Shown in pieces: positions 43,508-52,542 of a stretch of DNA of 64,000 nt. The position numbers and the translations under genes were made by a program. The DNA comes from Chryseobacterium sp. Bi04. GTDB lineage: Bacteria > Bacteroidota > Bacteroidia > Flavobacteriales > Weeksellaceae. The stretch spans positions 310,001 to 374,000 of the forward strand of contig NZ_CAKKLP010000003.1 in NCBI RefSeq assembly GCF_918698085.1, read 5' to 3'. The notes beneath the pieces were generated by a model. That model was given only the letters and a program-made list of their open reading frames with translations. It made no database searches and was not told where the DNA came from. How positions within the stretch are numbered: the stretch's first letter is position 1; each line of letters opens with the position of its first letter.

Positions 43508-44911
43508 TTACCAGTTTTTATCAATCATGAAAATAAGTTGAGTCATAGCAACAGCTCCCAGGAGAAGCTCTCTTTTATTTACCTTGTCGAAAGTATCTTC
43601 TACGGAATGATGGTAGTCAAAATAACGTTGTGTGTCTACTACCAGTTCTGCCAGCGGGATATCCAGTTTTTTTAAGGGGGCAATATCCTGTATTGCATAC
43701 GTTTGATCAAAATCATAAATTCCGTAGGGAAGGAAGTAGTTTTTCCATTCAAAAATCTGTCTTCTTCTCTGAGGAGGCATATCTAAAGAAAATCCTCTTG
43801 GCGAATAGCCTCCGGAATCTGTTCCTAAAGCGAAAATATGTTTCTCATCTTTCTTTTTTACATACGAGGCATACATATCCCGTCCCTGGCCGCCATTTTC
43901 ACTATTGGCGTACAATACAACTCTTATCGTATGATTATTGGTAAAGCCAAGTGCTTTAAGCGTTCTTAGAACCTCAATACACTGTACAACTCCGGAACCG
44001 TCATCGTGGGCTCCTTCTGCAAAGTCCCATGAATCAAGCTGTGCTCCTAGAACAATCACTTTTGCGTCTTTATTTCCTGGAATTTCGCCGATAATATTCT
44101 GGTTAACAGCTTCTCCTTTAGTTTCGGCAGACAGGTTCAGTTTAGCAGTTACTTTTTGCTTTTTCAATAATTTTTCAAGTTCATCAGCCGATTTTACTCC
44201 GATGGTTATTGCAGGAATCCTCACCCTGTCATCTGGTTCATAATAAATCATTTTAGCATGAGGGGTATCGTCCGAAGCTGTAGTGAGTGACCGTATAATT
44301 AAACCTTTAGCGCCTCTTTTGCCAATGACAGAGGCTGAGAGCAGCTTAGATTTGGCCGTGATAAGATAAGCGTCAACGGTATTGACTACTTTCTGGTCTA
44401 AAGGAGAATTGACGAAAACTATTTTATCTTTTAATTGTACAGAGGTTAAAGCGTTCAGTTCCGCCATGTCATTTACCAGTAAAAGCTCCGCTGTAAGATC
44501 TTTTCCGCCTGTTCCTTCAGAGTTTCCAAAGGAGAGCATTCTGATGTTTTTCCATTCTCCGTTTCCTGATTTTATCTGTAGATATTCTTTACCCCTGATC
44601 CAAACAGGAACTTTTACATCCTGTTTCCATATATTTTGTATACCGGCATCTTTCAGTTTTTTCTCAGCCCATTCCGATGCTTTTGCATAACCCGGAGTGG
44701 CGCTGAAGCGAGGTCCGATGCCTTTTGTAAGCTCTCCAAGATTAGAGTAAGCTTCACCATTGGTTAAGATTTCGTCTGATATCTTTTTAAATTCATCATG
44801 ATAATTGAATTTGGCTACGGTGCCTTTTTTTGCCGGATGTTTTTGCGGCTTTTTCTGAGAAAATAAAAATCCACTCAAAAAGAGTGGAAGTATGATGAAT
44901 ATTTTTTTCAT
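43508..44911 (-). CDS. M28 family homologue, copy 3 (first in operon), probably inactive
   Basis: 467 residues with a signal peptide and a Lys-rich start of the mature part. The fold and PA insert match copies 1 and 2, but key residues differ. The first zinc His is Gln (GAQLDSWD), the catalytic Glu of the EE pair is Ser (YANSENG), and ESDAGG reads GTDSGG; only AHDDGSG and YFDYHHSVEDT are kept. It is therefore likely a pseudo-peptidase, perhaps a binding or regulatory partner of the two downstream enzymes (inference). Confidence 0.88.
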   Translation of the reverse strand: MKKIFIILPLFLSGFLFSQKKPQKHPAKKGTVAKFNYHDEFKKISDEILTNGEAYSNLGELTKGIGPRFSATPGYAKASEWAEKKLKDAGIQNIWKQDVKVPVWIRGKEYLQIKSGNGEWKNIRMLSFGNSEGTGGKDLTAELLLVNDMAELNALTSVQLKDKIVFVNSPLDQKVVNTVDAYLITAKSKLLSASVIGKRGAKGLIIRSLTTASDDTPHAKMIYYEPDDRVRIPAITIGVKSADELEKLLKKQKVTAKLNLSAETKGEAVNQNIIGEIPGNKDAKVIVLGAQLDSWDFAEGAHDDGSGVVQCIEVLRTLKALGFTNNHTIRVVLYANSENGGQGRDMYASYVKKKDEKHIFALGTDSGGYSPRGFSLDMPPQRRRQIFEWKNYFLPYGIYDFDQTYAIQDIAPLKKLDIPLAELVVDTQRYFDYHHSVEDTFDKVNKRELLLGAVAMTQLIFMIDKNW

Positions 44912-44966
44912 TTTTTTATTGACCTTTCTTTTCCGATGTTAAAAGTAGGAAAAAAATGGGAATTTA

Positions 44967-46211
44967 TTAAGATTTCATGTCGTACATTAATAAAGCAGTA
45001 ACCAATTTGGGTTCAATGAATGTACATTTTGGAGGCATACTTAATCTTAAGTCTGAAATTTTAATCATATCGTTAAAACTTACAGGGTAGATTCCGAAGC
45101 CTACTACACCTTCACCACTGTCTATCTTTTCTTTTAAGATATTGATACCGTTAATATTAGAAGTTCCTTTTACATATGATATTTTATCTGAGCTGTCAGG
45201 ATCTTCAATTTTCAGGATATCTTTGAAAATATATTTATCTAAAAGATGGTGGTCAAGGTTATCCAGAGACATTTCTTTGGAACGAAGGTCGTGTTTTACG
45301 TGAAGGGAATAAAACTTTCCACCAAGATACATTGAAATATGGAATTTCTGAGACGGGAAATACGAGGCTTCTCCTTTTTCATGAATAAGAAAATAAGTCT
45401 CAAGTTCTTTTAAAAACTGCTCATTGGAGAGACCGTTCATATCATGTAAAATTCTGTTGTAATCATGAATTTTAATAGACTGGTTGGAAACGATAAAGCT
45501 GTATACAAAATTGTAAAGCTCAGTTCCGTTATGTCTTTTATTTTTCTCTTTGTGACGCTTTGCATTGATGGCTGTAGAGCCAATTCTATGGTGTCCGTCG
45601 GCAATATAAAATGAATCAATCTGATCTATTACTTCTTTGAACTGCTGAAGTTTCAGACGGTTATCTATTCTCCAGATTTTATGTCTTATACCCAGGTTAT
45701 CAGTATGATTAAAAATAGGAACATTTTTTTCCTCATGGTTCATCAACAGCTCAATTTTAGAGTTGGCAGGGTAGGTGAGCAGTACTGGCTCGGCCTGCAG
45801 GCTTACTTTTTCAAGATAGTGTGCCAGTTTTTCTTTTTTCTGAGGAATGGTACTTTCATGTCTTTTGATTTTTCCATTCCAGAAATCTTCAATGCTGGCC
45901 AGTCCCAAAAGTCCTCTGAAAACCTGTTTATTGGGGTATATCTGCTCATAAAGATAATAGGCTGAACTGTCCTGGACTAATTTTTTTTCGTCCAGAAGCT
46001 CTTCAAATGTAGAACGGATCTTCCTCAGGTTCCGGTCAATATCTTTGGATTTACTTACAACATAAGGTTTGATCATATTGATGTAAGTATTTTCAACTTG
46101 AGCCTTCTCTGCAATCTCTTCCTGGGTGAAATTATCCAGTGGATGTGTAGGGAAAGTACTCTCCAAGTCTTTATGAGGTCTTATTCCACGGAAAGGTTTA
46201 AAAACAGGCAT
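44967..46211 (-). CDS. DUF1015 family protein
   Basis: 414 residues. Starts MPVFKPFRGIRPHKDL, and contains SFYIADGHHRIGSTAINAKRH (about 190-210) and the C-terminal GVVGFGIYPVSFNDMIKISD, characteristic of DUF1015. The family commonly travels with serA/serC, as here (two bases after serA), so a role in serine metabolism is likely but unproven. The ADGHHR motif resembles ParB/Srx-like kinase centres, suggesting possible phosphotransfer. Confidence 0.88.
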   Translation of the reverse strand: MPVFKPFRGIRPHKDLESTFPTHPLDNFTQEEIAEKAQVENTYINMIKPYVVSKSKDIDRNLRKIRSTFEELLDEKKLVQDSSAYYLYEQIYPNKQVFRGLLGLASIEDFWNGKIKRHESTIPQKKEKLAHYLEKVSLQAEPVLLTYPANSKIELLMNHEEKNVPIFNHTDNLGIRHKIWRIDNRLKLQQFKEVIDQIDSFYIADGHHRIGSTAINAKRHKEKNKRHNGTELYNFVYSFIVSNQSIKIHDYNRILHDMNGLSNEQFLKELETYFLIHEKGEASYFPSQKFHISMYLGGKFYSLHVKHDLRSKEMSLDNLDHHLLDKYIFKDILKIEDPDSSDKISYVKGTSNINGINILKEKIDSGEGVVGFGIYPVSFNDMIKISDLRLSMPPKCTFIEPKLVTALLMYDMKS

Positions 46212-46213
46212 AT

Positions 46214-47179
46214 TTATCTTATAGTTTCTTTTTGTAACTTAATAATTTGTTCCGCAAGTTCGACTCCGATTTTCTCTTGCGCATCCACTGTATTACCTCC
46301 TACATGAGGAGACAGGGATAATGATGGGTTCATCAACAATGGCAGTTCCGGGCTGGGTTCATTTTCAAAAACATCCAATGCCGCTCCCGCCACTTTACCT
46401 GACTCAATGAAGTCTATTAATGTCACTTCATTGATAACACCGCCCCTTGCTGTATTTACAATATAAACACCGTCTTTCATTTTTTCAAATTGAGGGGTAT
46501 CTATAATATACTTATTTGTTTTTGGAGTATTGATACTGATAAAGTCTGCATCTTTAAGAAATGCATCCATATCATTGGTAGACGTGATTTCAAAATGAAC
46601 AACCTGCCCATCAAAGAAATTCAGGGTAAGAACTTCCGTTCTCGGGTTTTTTGTAAGAACCTGAACTTTCATTCCTAATGCAATCCCCATTTTTACCACT
46701 TCCTGGCCAATACTTCCAAAGCCAATAACTCCTAATGTCTTTCCTGAAAGTTCATAGGCATTACTGAATGATTTTTTCATGGCATTAAAGTGAGTGTCTC
46801 CTTCCAGAGGCATCAGCCTGTTGGATTCATGAAGAAATCTCGCTAATGAAAAAAAGTGTCCGAAAACCAGTTCTGCTACAGACTTTGAAGATGCTGTAGG
46901 AGTATTGATAATTTTAATTCCTTTACTTTTAGCATAGTCAACATCAATGTTATCCATCCCAATTCCGCCTCTTCCTATAATCTGAAGACCGGGGCATGCA
47001 TCAATCAGTTCTTGTCTTACTTTTGTTGCACTTCTTACCAAAAGGACATCCACGTTATTATCATTGATAAATTTAATAACGTGATCTTGAGCCACTCTAT
47101 TGTCCAGGATCTCAATTCCGGCTTCTTTTAAAGCCTGTTCTCCTGATTTTGAAATTCCATCGTTTGCTAAAACTTTCAT
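46214..47179 (-). CDS. serA: D-3-phosphoglycerate dehydrogenase family (SerA, short form)
   Basis: 321 residues. D-2-hydroxyacid dehydrogenase: NAD site GVIGFGSIGQEVVKMG (about 152-167), Arg in NTARGGVINE, Glu in LDVFENEP and His in LSPHVGGNT. It lacks the C-terminal ACT domain, so serine feedback through ACT is absent. Placed between serC and DUF1015, which supports oxidation of 3-phosphoglycerate for serine synthesis rather than another hydroxyacid. Confidence 0.9.
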   Translation of the reverse strand: MKVLANDGISKSGEQALKEAGIEILDNRVAQDHVIKFINDNNVDVLLVRSATKVRQELIDACPGLQIIGRGGIGMDNIDVDYAKSKGIKIINTPTASSKSVAELVFGHFFSLARFLHESNRLMPLEGDTHFNAMKKSFSNAYELSGKTLGVIGFGSIGQEVVKMGIALGMKVQVLTKNPRTEVLTLNFFDGQVVHFEITSTNDMDAFLKDADFISINTPKTNKYIIDTPQFEKMKDGVYIVNTARGGVINEVTLIDFIESGKVAGAALDVFENEPSPELPLLMNPSLSLSPHVGGNTVDAQEKIGVELAEQIIKLQKETIR

Positions 47180-47291
47180 GCGTTATTTTATTATAGATGT
47201 TAAATTTGAGAAATAAGAAGTGAGATTTTTAGGGTCTAACCTCTGAAATCAGTCATCTATTATTTTTTTATTTTCGGTCGCCTAATATAAG

Positions 47292-48356
47292 CTATTTTAT
47301 CGACTTCATTACATCCACTAAAACCTGCACGCTTTCAATTGTCAAAGCATTGTACAAGCTTGCTCTGTATCCGCCTAAGCTTCTGTGTCCGTTAAGTCCA
47401 CTGATACCGGCAGCTTTCCATGCGTTATCAAATTCTTCTTTTTTGCTTTCGTCTGTAATGTTAAAAGAAACATTCATTAATGAGCGGTCTTCTTCTACAC
47501 AGAATGTTTTGAACAGTGGATTGCTGTCAATTTCATTATATAAAAGCTTAGCTTTGGCCTCGTTTCTTTGCTCTGCAGCAGCAATTCCGCCATTATTTTC
47601 AAGGTGTTGAAGAGTCAATAAAGACGCATATACAGGGAATACAGGAGGTGTATTGTACATAGATTCTTTGCTGATATGCTGGGAATAATCCAGTATAGAC
47701 AACATATTCTCTCTTCCTGTTTTACCAAGAATTTCTTTTTTTATAACCACTAAAGTAACTCCGGCAGGTCCCATATTCTTCTGAGCTCCCGCATAGATTA
47801 AGTCAAATTTTGAGAAATCAAGCTGTCTTGAGAAAATATCAGAACTCATATCACATACCATCAGCGTGTCTACCTCAGGAAAAGATTTCATTTGAGTTCC
47901 ATAAATTGTATTGTTGGAAGTACAGTGAAAATAATCGTAATCTGAACCTACCGTATAATTTTTAGGAATGAAAGAGTAGTTTTCTTCTTTTGAAGAGCCT
48001 ACAACATCTACACTTCCTAATTTCTTTGCTTCTTTGATCGCTCCGGCAGCCCAGGTACCCGTATCCAGGTATGCGGCTTTGCCACCTACTTTCATAAGGT
48101 TATAAGGAACCATTGCAAACTGCAAGCTGGCACCACCACCCAAATAAAGTACTTCATAATCATCACCAAGATTCATCAACCTTTTTACAATCGCACGTGC
48201 TTCGTCCATTACGGCTACGAAATCCTTGCTTCTGTGTGAAATTTCAAGAAGTGATAACCCGATACCATTAAAATCTAAAATAGCCTGAGCTGATTTTTCA
48301 AATACTTCCTGAGGTAAAATGCATGGTCCTGCGCTGAAGTTGTGCTTTTTGTTCAT
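47292..48356 (-). CDS. serC: Phosphoserine aminotransferase
   Basis: 354 residues. N-terminus HNFSAGPCILPQEVFEKS, GGGASLQFAMVPYNLM, DMSSDIFSR, and the PLP Lys in YAGAQKNMGPAGV. C-terminal GLNGHRSLGGYRASLYNA is the serC signature. It converts 3-phosphohydroxypyruvate plus Glu to phosphoserine and 2-oxoglutarate. serA follows after 112 bases, a ferredoxin gene precedes. Confidence 0.96.
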   Translation of the reverse strand: MNKKHNFSAGPCILPQEVFEKSAQAILDFNGIGLSLLEISHRSKDFVAVMDEARAIVKRLMNLGDDYEVLYLGGGASLQFAMVPYNLMKVGGKAAYLDTGTWAAGAIKEAKKLGSVDVVGSSKEENYSFIPKNYTVGSDYDYFHCTSNNTIYGTQMKSFPEVDTLMVCDMSSDIFSRQLDFSKFDLIYAGAQKNMGPAGVTLVVIKKEILGKTGRENMLSILDYSQHISKESMYNTPPVFPVYASLLTLQHLENNGGIAAAEQRNEAKAKLLYNEIDSNPLFKTFCVEEDRSLMNVSFNITDESKKEEFDNAWKAAGISGLNGHRSLGGYRASLYNALTIESVQVLVDVMKSIK

Positions 48357-48379
48357 ATTTTTTTACTTTTTGGTTGTAA

Positions 48380-48397
48380 CAGGGAGCTGGCTCCCTG
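48380..48397. repeat. GC-rich hairpin in the serC leader
   Basis: CAGGGAGC (48380-48387) and GCTCCCTG (48390-48397) form a perfect palindrome about 24 bases upstream of the serC ATG. It may affect serC translation or be a small dispersed intergenic repeat. Confidence 0.55.
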
Positions 48398-48440
48398 CGA
48401 TTTATTTTTTTCTTTTTTACTAGATTTTGAATTTATGGTT

Positions 48441-48470
48441 AAAAAAACCGCCTCACAGATGATGAGACGG
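48441..48470 (-). terminator. Intrinsic terminator of the ferredoxin gene
   Basis: On the minus strand CCGTCTCA (48470-48463) pairs with TGAGGCGG (48455-48448), one G-U, followed by seven T. Confidence 0.88.
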
Positions 48471-48476
48471 AATTTT

Positions 48477-48827
48477 TTATTCGCCGTGTAAAAATGCTTT
48501 TTTAGTAAGAAGGGTTTCCTCAGATTCTACATGATCTTCATCGGGAACACAACAGTCTACCGGACATACAGCCGCACACTGTGGTTCTTCATGGAAGCCT
48601 TTACATTCCGTACATTTATCTGTTACAATGAAATATACATCATCACTTACAGGTTCCTGTGCCGCGTCAGCATCTACAGTAAGTCCTGATGGCAGTGTAA
48701 TTGTCCCATTCAGGGCAGTACCATCAGAAGCTTTCCAGTCTACAGCTCCTTCATATATTGCATTGTTCGGGCATTCAGGTTCACAAGCCCCACAGTTAAT
48801 GCATTCATCAGTTATTTTAATAGCCAT
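48477..48827 (-). CDS. 4Fe-4S dicluster ferredoxin
   Basis: 116 residues. First cluster motif CINCGACEPECP (Cys9, 12, 15, 19) and second CTEC...CAAVCPVDC near residues 72-92, giving two [4Fe-4S] sites with a ~50-residue acidic insert between them. Low-potential electron carrier; partner unknown. Divergent from the LuxC-like gene. Confidence 0.93.
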   Translation of the reverse strand: MAIKITDECINCGACEPECPNNAIYEGAVDWKASDGTALNGTITLPSGLTVDADAAQEPVSDDVYFIVTDKCTECKGFHEEPQCAAVCPVDCCVPDEDHVESEETLLTKKAFLHGE

Positions 48828-48840
48828 CGCTAATTTTTTT

Positions 48841-48858
48841 TAAATTTGCACAAAATTA
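48841..48858. promoter_or_regulatory. Back-to-back -7 elements between ferredoxin and LuxC-like genes
   Basis: TAAATTTG (48841-48848) points to the LuxC-like gene. TAATTTTG on the minus strand (48858-48851) points to ferredoxin. They are two bases apart, so the two promoters may compete. Confidence 0.55.
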
Positions 48859-48886
48859 CAAAATATTCCCCAATTTTACAGTAATT

Positions 48887-49921
48887 ATGAATAGCGAAAA
48901 TCAAGTTTTAGGACTTATTAAATTAAGTGATTATATAAAAGCGTTTTTATCGAAAAAAACAGAAGACTACAATCAGGATGATGTAGATATTGAATTATTG
49001 TTACAGAAAACAAAAATAGAGAACCAATGGTTTACCCTTGAGAATCAGAAATTTGCTTTACAGCAGTGGGCAGATTTGCTTACCGCAGAAAGTATCAGAG
49101 GTTGGCTAAAAAACTATTCTATCTCTAAAATTTCAAAGAGAGTAGGCTTAATTTTGGCCGGAAATATTCCTTTAGTGGGATTTCATGATGTAATTTCTGT
49201 AGTTCTAAGCAATCATATTCCTGTAATTAAGCTGTCTTCAAAAGATAAGTATATGATTCCGTTCCTGTTAAAAAAATGGAAAGAATTTTCCGGAGATCAG
49301 GTTCAGTTTGAATTTGTAGAAAGATTAGAGAATTTTGATGCGGTCATTGCTACCGGAAGTAATAATACCGCAAGATATCTGGAGTATTATTTTAAAAATC
49401 ATATGAGCATTATCCGTAAAAACAGAACATCGGTTGCTGTTTTAAAAGGTGATGAAACTGAAGAGGAATTACAGCTTTTAGCCAATGATATTTTCCAGTA
49501 TTTTGGTCTGGGATGCAGGAATGTAACCCGGCTTTTTATCCCGCAGGACTATGTAATCGACAGATTATTTGAGAGTTTCGTAGGGTTTCAGGATATTATC
49601 AATCATCATAAATATGCCAATAATTATGATTACAACAGGGCTGTATACTTGCTGAACCAGGATAAGTTCTGGGACAATAATTTTGTGATGCTGAAAGAGG
49701 ATGATAAACTATTCAGCCCGCTTTCTGTGATCAATTTCAGCAGATACAGTTCATTGGAGGATGTTAAAAATTTTATAGCTGAAAACGAAGAGAATATTCA
49801 ATGTATAGTAGCTAAAGATGAATTAGGATTAGACTCTATTCATTTCGGAGAGGCCCAGAATCCGGGTCTTGATACGTATGCGGATAATGTAGACACGATG
49901 AAATTTTTGGAAATGGTCTGA
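48887..49921 (+). CDS. Acyl-CoA reductase, LuxC family
   Basis: 344 residues. LuxC-like aldehyde dehydrogenase superfamily: LILAGNIPLVGFHDVISVVL near residue 90, IRKNRTSVAVL, and the candidate nucleophile Cys in YFGLGCRNVTRLF (about residue 210). It would reduce acyl-CoA to aldehyde with NAD(P)H. No luciferase genes are present. The gene next to a ferredoxin recurs in Flavobacteriia; the substrate is unknown. Confidence 0.85.
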   Translation: MNSENQVLGLIKLSDYIKAFLSKKTEDYNQDDVDIELLLQKTKIENQWFTLENQKFALQQWADLLTAESIRGWLKNYSISKISKRVGLILAGNIPLVGFHDVISVVLSNHIPVIKLSSKDKYMIPFLLKKWKEFSGDQVQFEFVERLENFDAVIATGSNNTARYLEYYFKNHMSIIRKNRTSVAVLKGDETEEELQLLANDIFQYFGLGCRNVTRLFIPQDYVIDRLFESFVGFQDIINHHKYANNYDYNRAVYLLNQDKFWDNNFVMLKEDDKLFSPLSVINFSRYSSLEDVKNFIAENEENIQCIVAKDELGLDSIHFGEAQNPGLDTYADNVDTMKFLEMV

Positions 49922-49970
49922 TTTTCGTATCTTCCATCACTTATTTCACCAAAATAACAAAACGGATCAT

Positions 49971-50417
49971 ATGAAAAAATTATTTTTAGGACTTGCCATC
50001 ATTGGAGGACAGCTGATATTTGCACAAAAAGTTGTAGGACTGGAAGTTGAGAACAATCAAAAGAAAGAACAGCCGGCTACCATAAGTAAGGAGAAAGTAA
50101 ATCTCTATAATGATAACTTCCTGAAGTTTATGACTGCTTTACAAGCCTCTGATCATAAGACTATTGACGGCTTGCTTTCTGATAAAGTAAAAGAAATTGT
50201 GACGGACGATGTTCTTAAAAAAGTAAAAGAAGGTATAGATTCTAACAAAAAACTTGAAGTCTCAAAAGTAGGGTATTATGTAACGATGGATGGTGCTAAT
50301 CATCCTAACATCAAATACAAGTACACAGGAGATTCATCTTCAAAAGAAGTGGTGAGTGCCATATTTGAAGAGGATGGAAAAATTCTGGGAATTATGCCAG
50401 AAAAGAAAGATAAATAA
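49971..50417 (+). CDS. Exported hypothetical protein
   Basis: 148 residues with a clear signal peptide (cleavage near IFA, about residue 18). The mature part has an SnoaL/DUF3887-like alternation (NDNFLKFMTALQASDHKTID, IFEEDGKILGIMPEK) that suggests a small alpha+beta fold, but I cannot assign a family. The next gene starts 33 bases downstream. Confidence 0.7.
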   Translation: MKKLFLGLAIIGGQLIFAQKVVGLEVENNQKKEQPATISKEKVNLYNDNFLKFMTALQASDHKTIDGLLSDKVKEIVTDDVLKKVKEGIDSNKKLEVSKVGYYVTMDGANHPNIKYKYTGDSSSKEVVSAIFEEDGKILGIMPEKKDK

Positions 50418-50450
50418 AGTTATTTTCGATTAATTAAAAAAATATTAACT

Positions 50451-51140
50451 ATGATGACAGATGTTTTAGTCGCTCATTCCTCAGATGTAGAGAAAGCGAG
50501 TTTTTACAAGAAAACCTATTTGCATGTTGCTTTATCAATTCTTGCGTTTATTGGAGTTGAAACGATCTTGTTGAAGACGGTGCCGGTAGAAATTATTGCC
50601 ATGATGTTCGGACAAAGATATGCCTGGTTATTGATTATCGGTGTTTTTTGGCTGGCTTCAATTTTAGCTTCTAAATGGTCACTTTCACAAAGTAAGTCTA
50701 CCCAATATCTCGGTTTAGGGTTTTATATCCTATTAGAAGCGGTAATCTTTATGCCTATGCTTTATATTGCTACGAATATGACAGGTGGAGTGAATGTGAT
50801 CTTTCAGGCGGCTACTTTAACTATTGCCATGTTTGCCGGTATTTCTGCCGTGGCATTTACTTCTAAGAGAGATTTTTCTTTTTTAAGAAATATTATCGTT
50901 ATCGGAGGATTCATTTCAATCGGATTGATTGTTGGCGGAATGCTATTCGGTTTTAACTTAGGATTATGGTTCTCAGTGGGAATGGTTATTTTGGCCTCAG
51001 CAACAATTTTATACCAAACCAGTAAATTAAAAGATTCATACGGAACCAATCAGTATGTAGGAGCTGCATTACAGCTTTTTGCTTCTATTATGCTTCTGTT
51101 TTGGTATATCTTAAGCATCCTAATGAGCAAAAGAAACTAA
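50451..51140 (+). CDS. Bax inhibitor-1 (YccA/BI-1) family membrane protein
   Basis: 229 residues with seven membrane helices, typical for the family. The phrases YLHVALSILAFIGVE, GGVNVIFQAATLTIAMF and SYGTNQYVGAALQLFASIMLLFWYILSIL resemble bacterial BI-1 proteins, which act as pH-sensitive calcium leaks or modulate membrane proteases. The start could be either of two adjacent ATG codons. Ends at a hairpin terminator. Confidence 0.82.
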   Translation: MMTDVLVAHSSDVEKASFYKKTYLHVALSILAFIGVETILLKTVPVEIIAMMFGQRYAWLLIIGVFWLASILASKWSLSQSKSTQYLGLGFYILLEAVIFMPMLYIATNMTGGVNVIFQAATLTIAMFAGISAVAFTSKRDFSFLRNIIVIGGFISIGLIVGGMLFGFNLGLWFSVGMVILASATILYQTSKLKDSYGTNQYVGAALQLFASIMLLFWYILSILMSKRN

Positions 51141-51178
51141 TTCAATAATGGTAAGCTTTGTGCTTATCATTTATATAT

Positions 51179-51211
51179 AATCCTGGTGATATTTTCATCA
51201 GGATTTTTTAT
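51179..51211 (+). terminator. Intrinsic terminator of the BI-1 gene
   Basis: AATCCTGGTGA (51179-51189) pairs with TCATCAGGATT (51195-51205), one G-U, followed by six T. Confidence 0.88.
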
Positions 51212-51256
51212 TTCTGTCAAAATTAATATTTATCATAGATAACATTTGGTATTCAA

Positions 51257-51690
51257 TAGGAGTGGGCTTTAGCCCGCTTGCTTTTTAGGTTGTATCCATT
51301 GGCTTTTAGCCAAAACCTATTTAAATTTTATCTCGCAGATTGTGCTGATTATGCAGATGTTTATATAACCGTTTACAATTCTCTTTGTCTTTAGATAGTA
51401 AAGTAATATTTTTTTAACGCAAAGAAAAAAATTAGAAGCTTGATAAATAAGGTTGCAAAGGATTGATTAATTGAAATTAATCTGATGAGCTTATGTATAA
51501 TAGAATGGAAGTATTAGCCATTTTTAACCACAAATAACACTGATATTTTCACGGATGATACTATTAATGTAGTTTGTATTTGTGGTATTAGTGTAAAGAT
51601 ATAAGTGAGGTTAGTGTTTATTTACAGGTAATATGAATATCTAAAGCTTTGAACACAAAAATCCTGATGACATTTCATCGGGATTTTAAT
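51257..51690. repeat. Non-coding patch of short palindromic and direct repeats
   Basis: Within the 721-base gap 51141-51861: hairpin AGTGGGCT-TT-AGCCCGCT (51261-51278); hairpin TTGGCT-TTT-AGCCAA (51299-51313) nested in AGGTT/AACCT; degenerate direct repeats of GCAGATT (51331-51360); ACCACAAAT (51527-51535) with ATTTGTGGT (51578-51586); and hairpin AAATCCTGATGA/TCATCGGGATTT (51658-51686), which resembles the BI-1 terminator. This looks like a nest of dispersed intergenic repeats. I see no ORF of note. Confidence 0.6.
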
Positions 51691-51861
51691 TGGATATTCT
51701 TTAACAGATACGGATATAACTTCTGGCTTCAGAGTGACCAGATGGCCTTTTGAAGTATTATTCCAGTAAAAATAAAGTAGTTATTAAAGAATAGGGAAAA
51801 AATATAGTAATGGGAATCCCCCAGGTATATGGTGTCTTTATAATTTTTAATTATTAAAGAA

Positions 51862-52110
51862 CTATTTGTCGATAGATCCTAAAACCTTTTGTGCAAAAGA
51901 ATTTAAAGCATCTTTTTCGCTCATTCCATTCTGTACATTAGAGTGAACTTCTAAAGCTCCACAGATGTTTGTAATAAGCTCTCCGGCAACATTTAGATCT
52001 TCTTCACTTGTTCCTCTGAATTCACAGAAACTTTCCAGAACTTCCAATGTTTTTTCAAGATTTTCAGGAGTCTGATTCTGATAAAACTGTCTGATTACGG
52101 GTAATTTCAT
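51862..52110 (-). CDS. Small conserved hypothetical protein downstream of thioredoxin
   Basis: 82 residues, soluble and acidic: MKLPVIRQFYQNQTPENLEK then FCEFRGTSEEDLNVAGELI. Its ATG overlaps the thioredoxin stop (TAATG), so the two are translationally coupled. I believe this belongs to a flavobacterial family of unknown function that follows thioredoxin/peroxiredoxin genes; a redox role is inference. Confidence 0.72.
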   Translation of the reverse strand: MKLPVIRQFYQNQTPENLEKTLEVLESFCEFRGTSEEDLNVAGELITNICGALEVHSNVQNGMSEKDALNSFAQKVLGSIDK

Positions 52111-52418
52111 TATGATAATTCGTTAAAAAGGTTAATTAAACTTTCTGCCTGGTTAGACTGTACCTGGTTTACCAACTCACCGTTTTTAAAGATGGCGAAA
52201 GTAGGTAAGTTATCCACTTTTGCTAATTTTCTGCTCTCAGGAAGTTTTTCAGCATCTACATATAGGAAAGGAATACTGTCGTTTTCGGAAGCTAATTTTT
52301 TGAATTTCGGCTTCATGATTCTGCAGTTTCCGCACCATGTTGCGCCATATTGAACAACTACTTTTTCGTTGTCATTCACTATATTCTGTAATGTATCTTC
52401 GGTTAATTCTGTGTACAT
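52110..52418 (-). CDS. Thioredoxin family protein
   Basis: 102 residues from MYTELTEDTL (ATG 52418; the upstream extension is non-conserved). Active site WCGNC in QYGATWCGNCRIMKPKF (about 29-33) instead of WCGPC, cis-Pro in NLPTFAIF. No signal peptide, so cytoplasmic. Lies downstream of a 2-Cys peroxiredoxin and may be its reductant. Confidence 0.92.
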   Translation of the reverse strand: MYTELTEDTLQNIVNDNEKVVVQYGATWCGNCRIMKPKFKKLASENDSIPFLYVDAEKLPESRKLAKVDNLPTFAIFKNGELVNQVQSNQAESLINLFNELS

Positions 52419-52438
52419 AAGTTTATTTTTTAAAAATA

Positions 52439-52526
52439 AACAATGTAACAATCTAAAAATTTACCAATCTAACCATTCAAAAAGATGACTTTTAAATCGT
52501 TATAACTGTTAGACTGTTACATTGTT
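52439..52526. repeat. Inverted repeat between peroxiredoxin and thioredoxin genes
   Basis: AACAATGTAACAATCTA (52439-52455) pairs with TAGACTGTTACATTGTT (52510-52526) with one G-U/mismatch and a 54-base loop. In a peroxiredoxin-thioredoxin transcript it could stabilise or partly terminate the RNA. Confidence 0.55.
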
Positions 52527-52542
52527 ATATTAAATTAAGATA

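Noticed and set aside
45681..45965. 94-residue plus-strand ORF within DUF1015
   Set aside because: Opposite a conserved gene, no initiation or promoter signal.
51141..51861. CRISPR array or insertion sequence
   Set aside because: The repeats are short, different from one another and irregularly spaced, and no transposase or cas gene is present.
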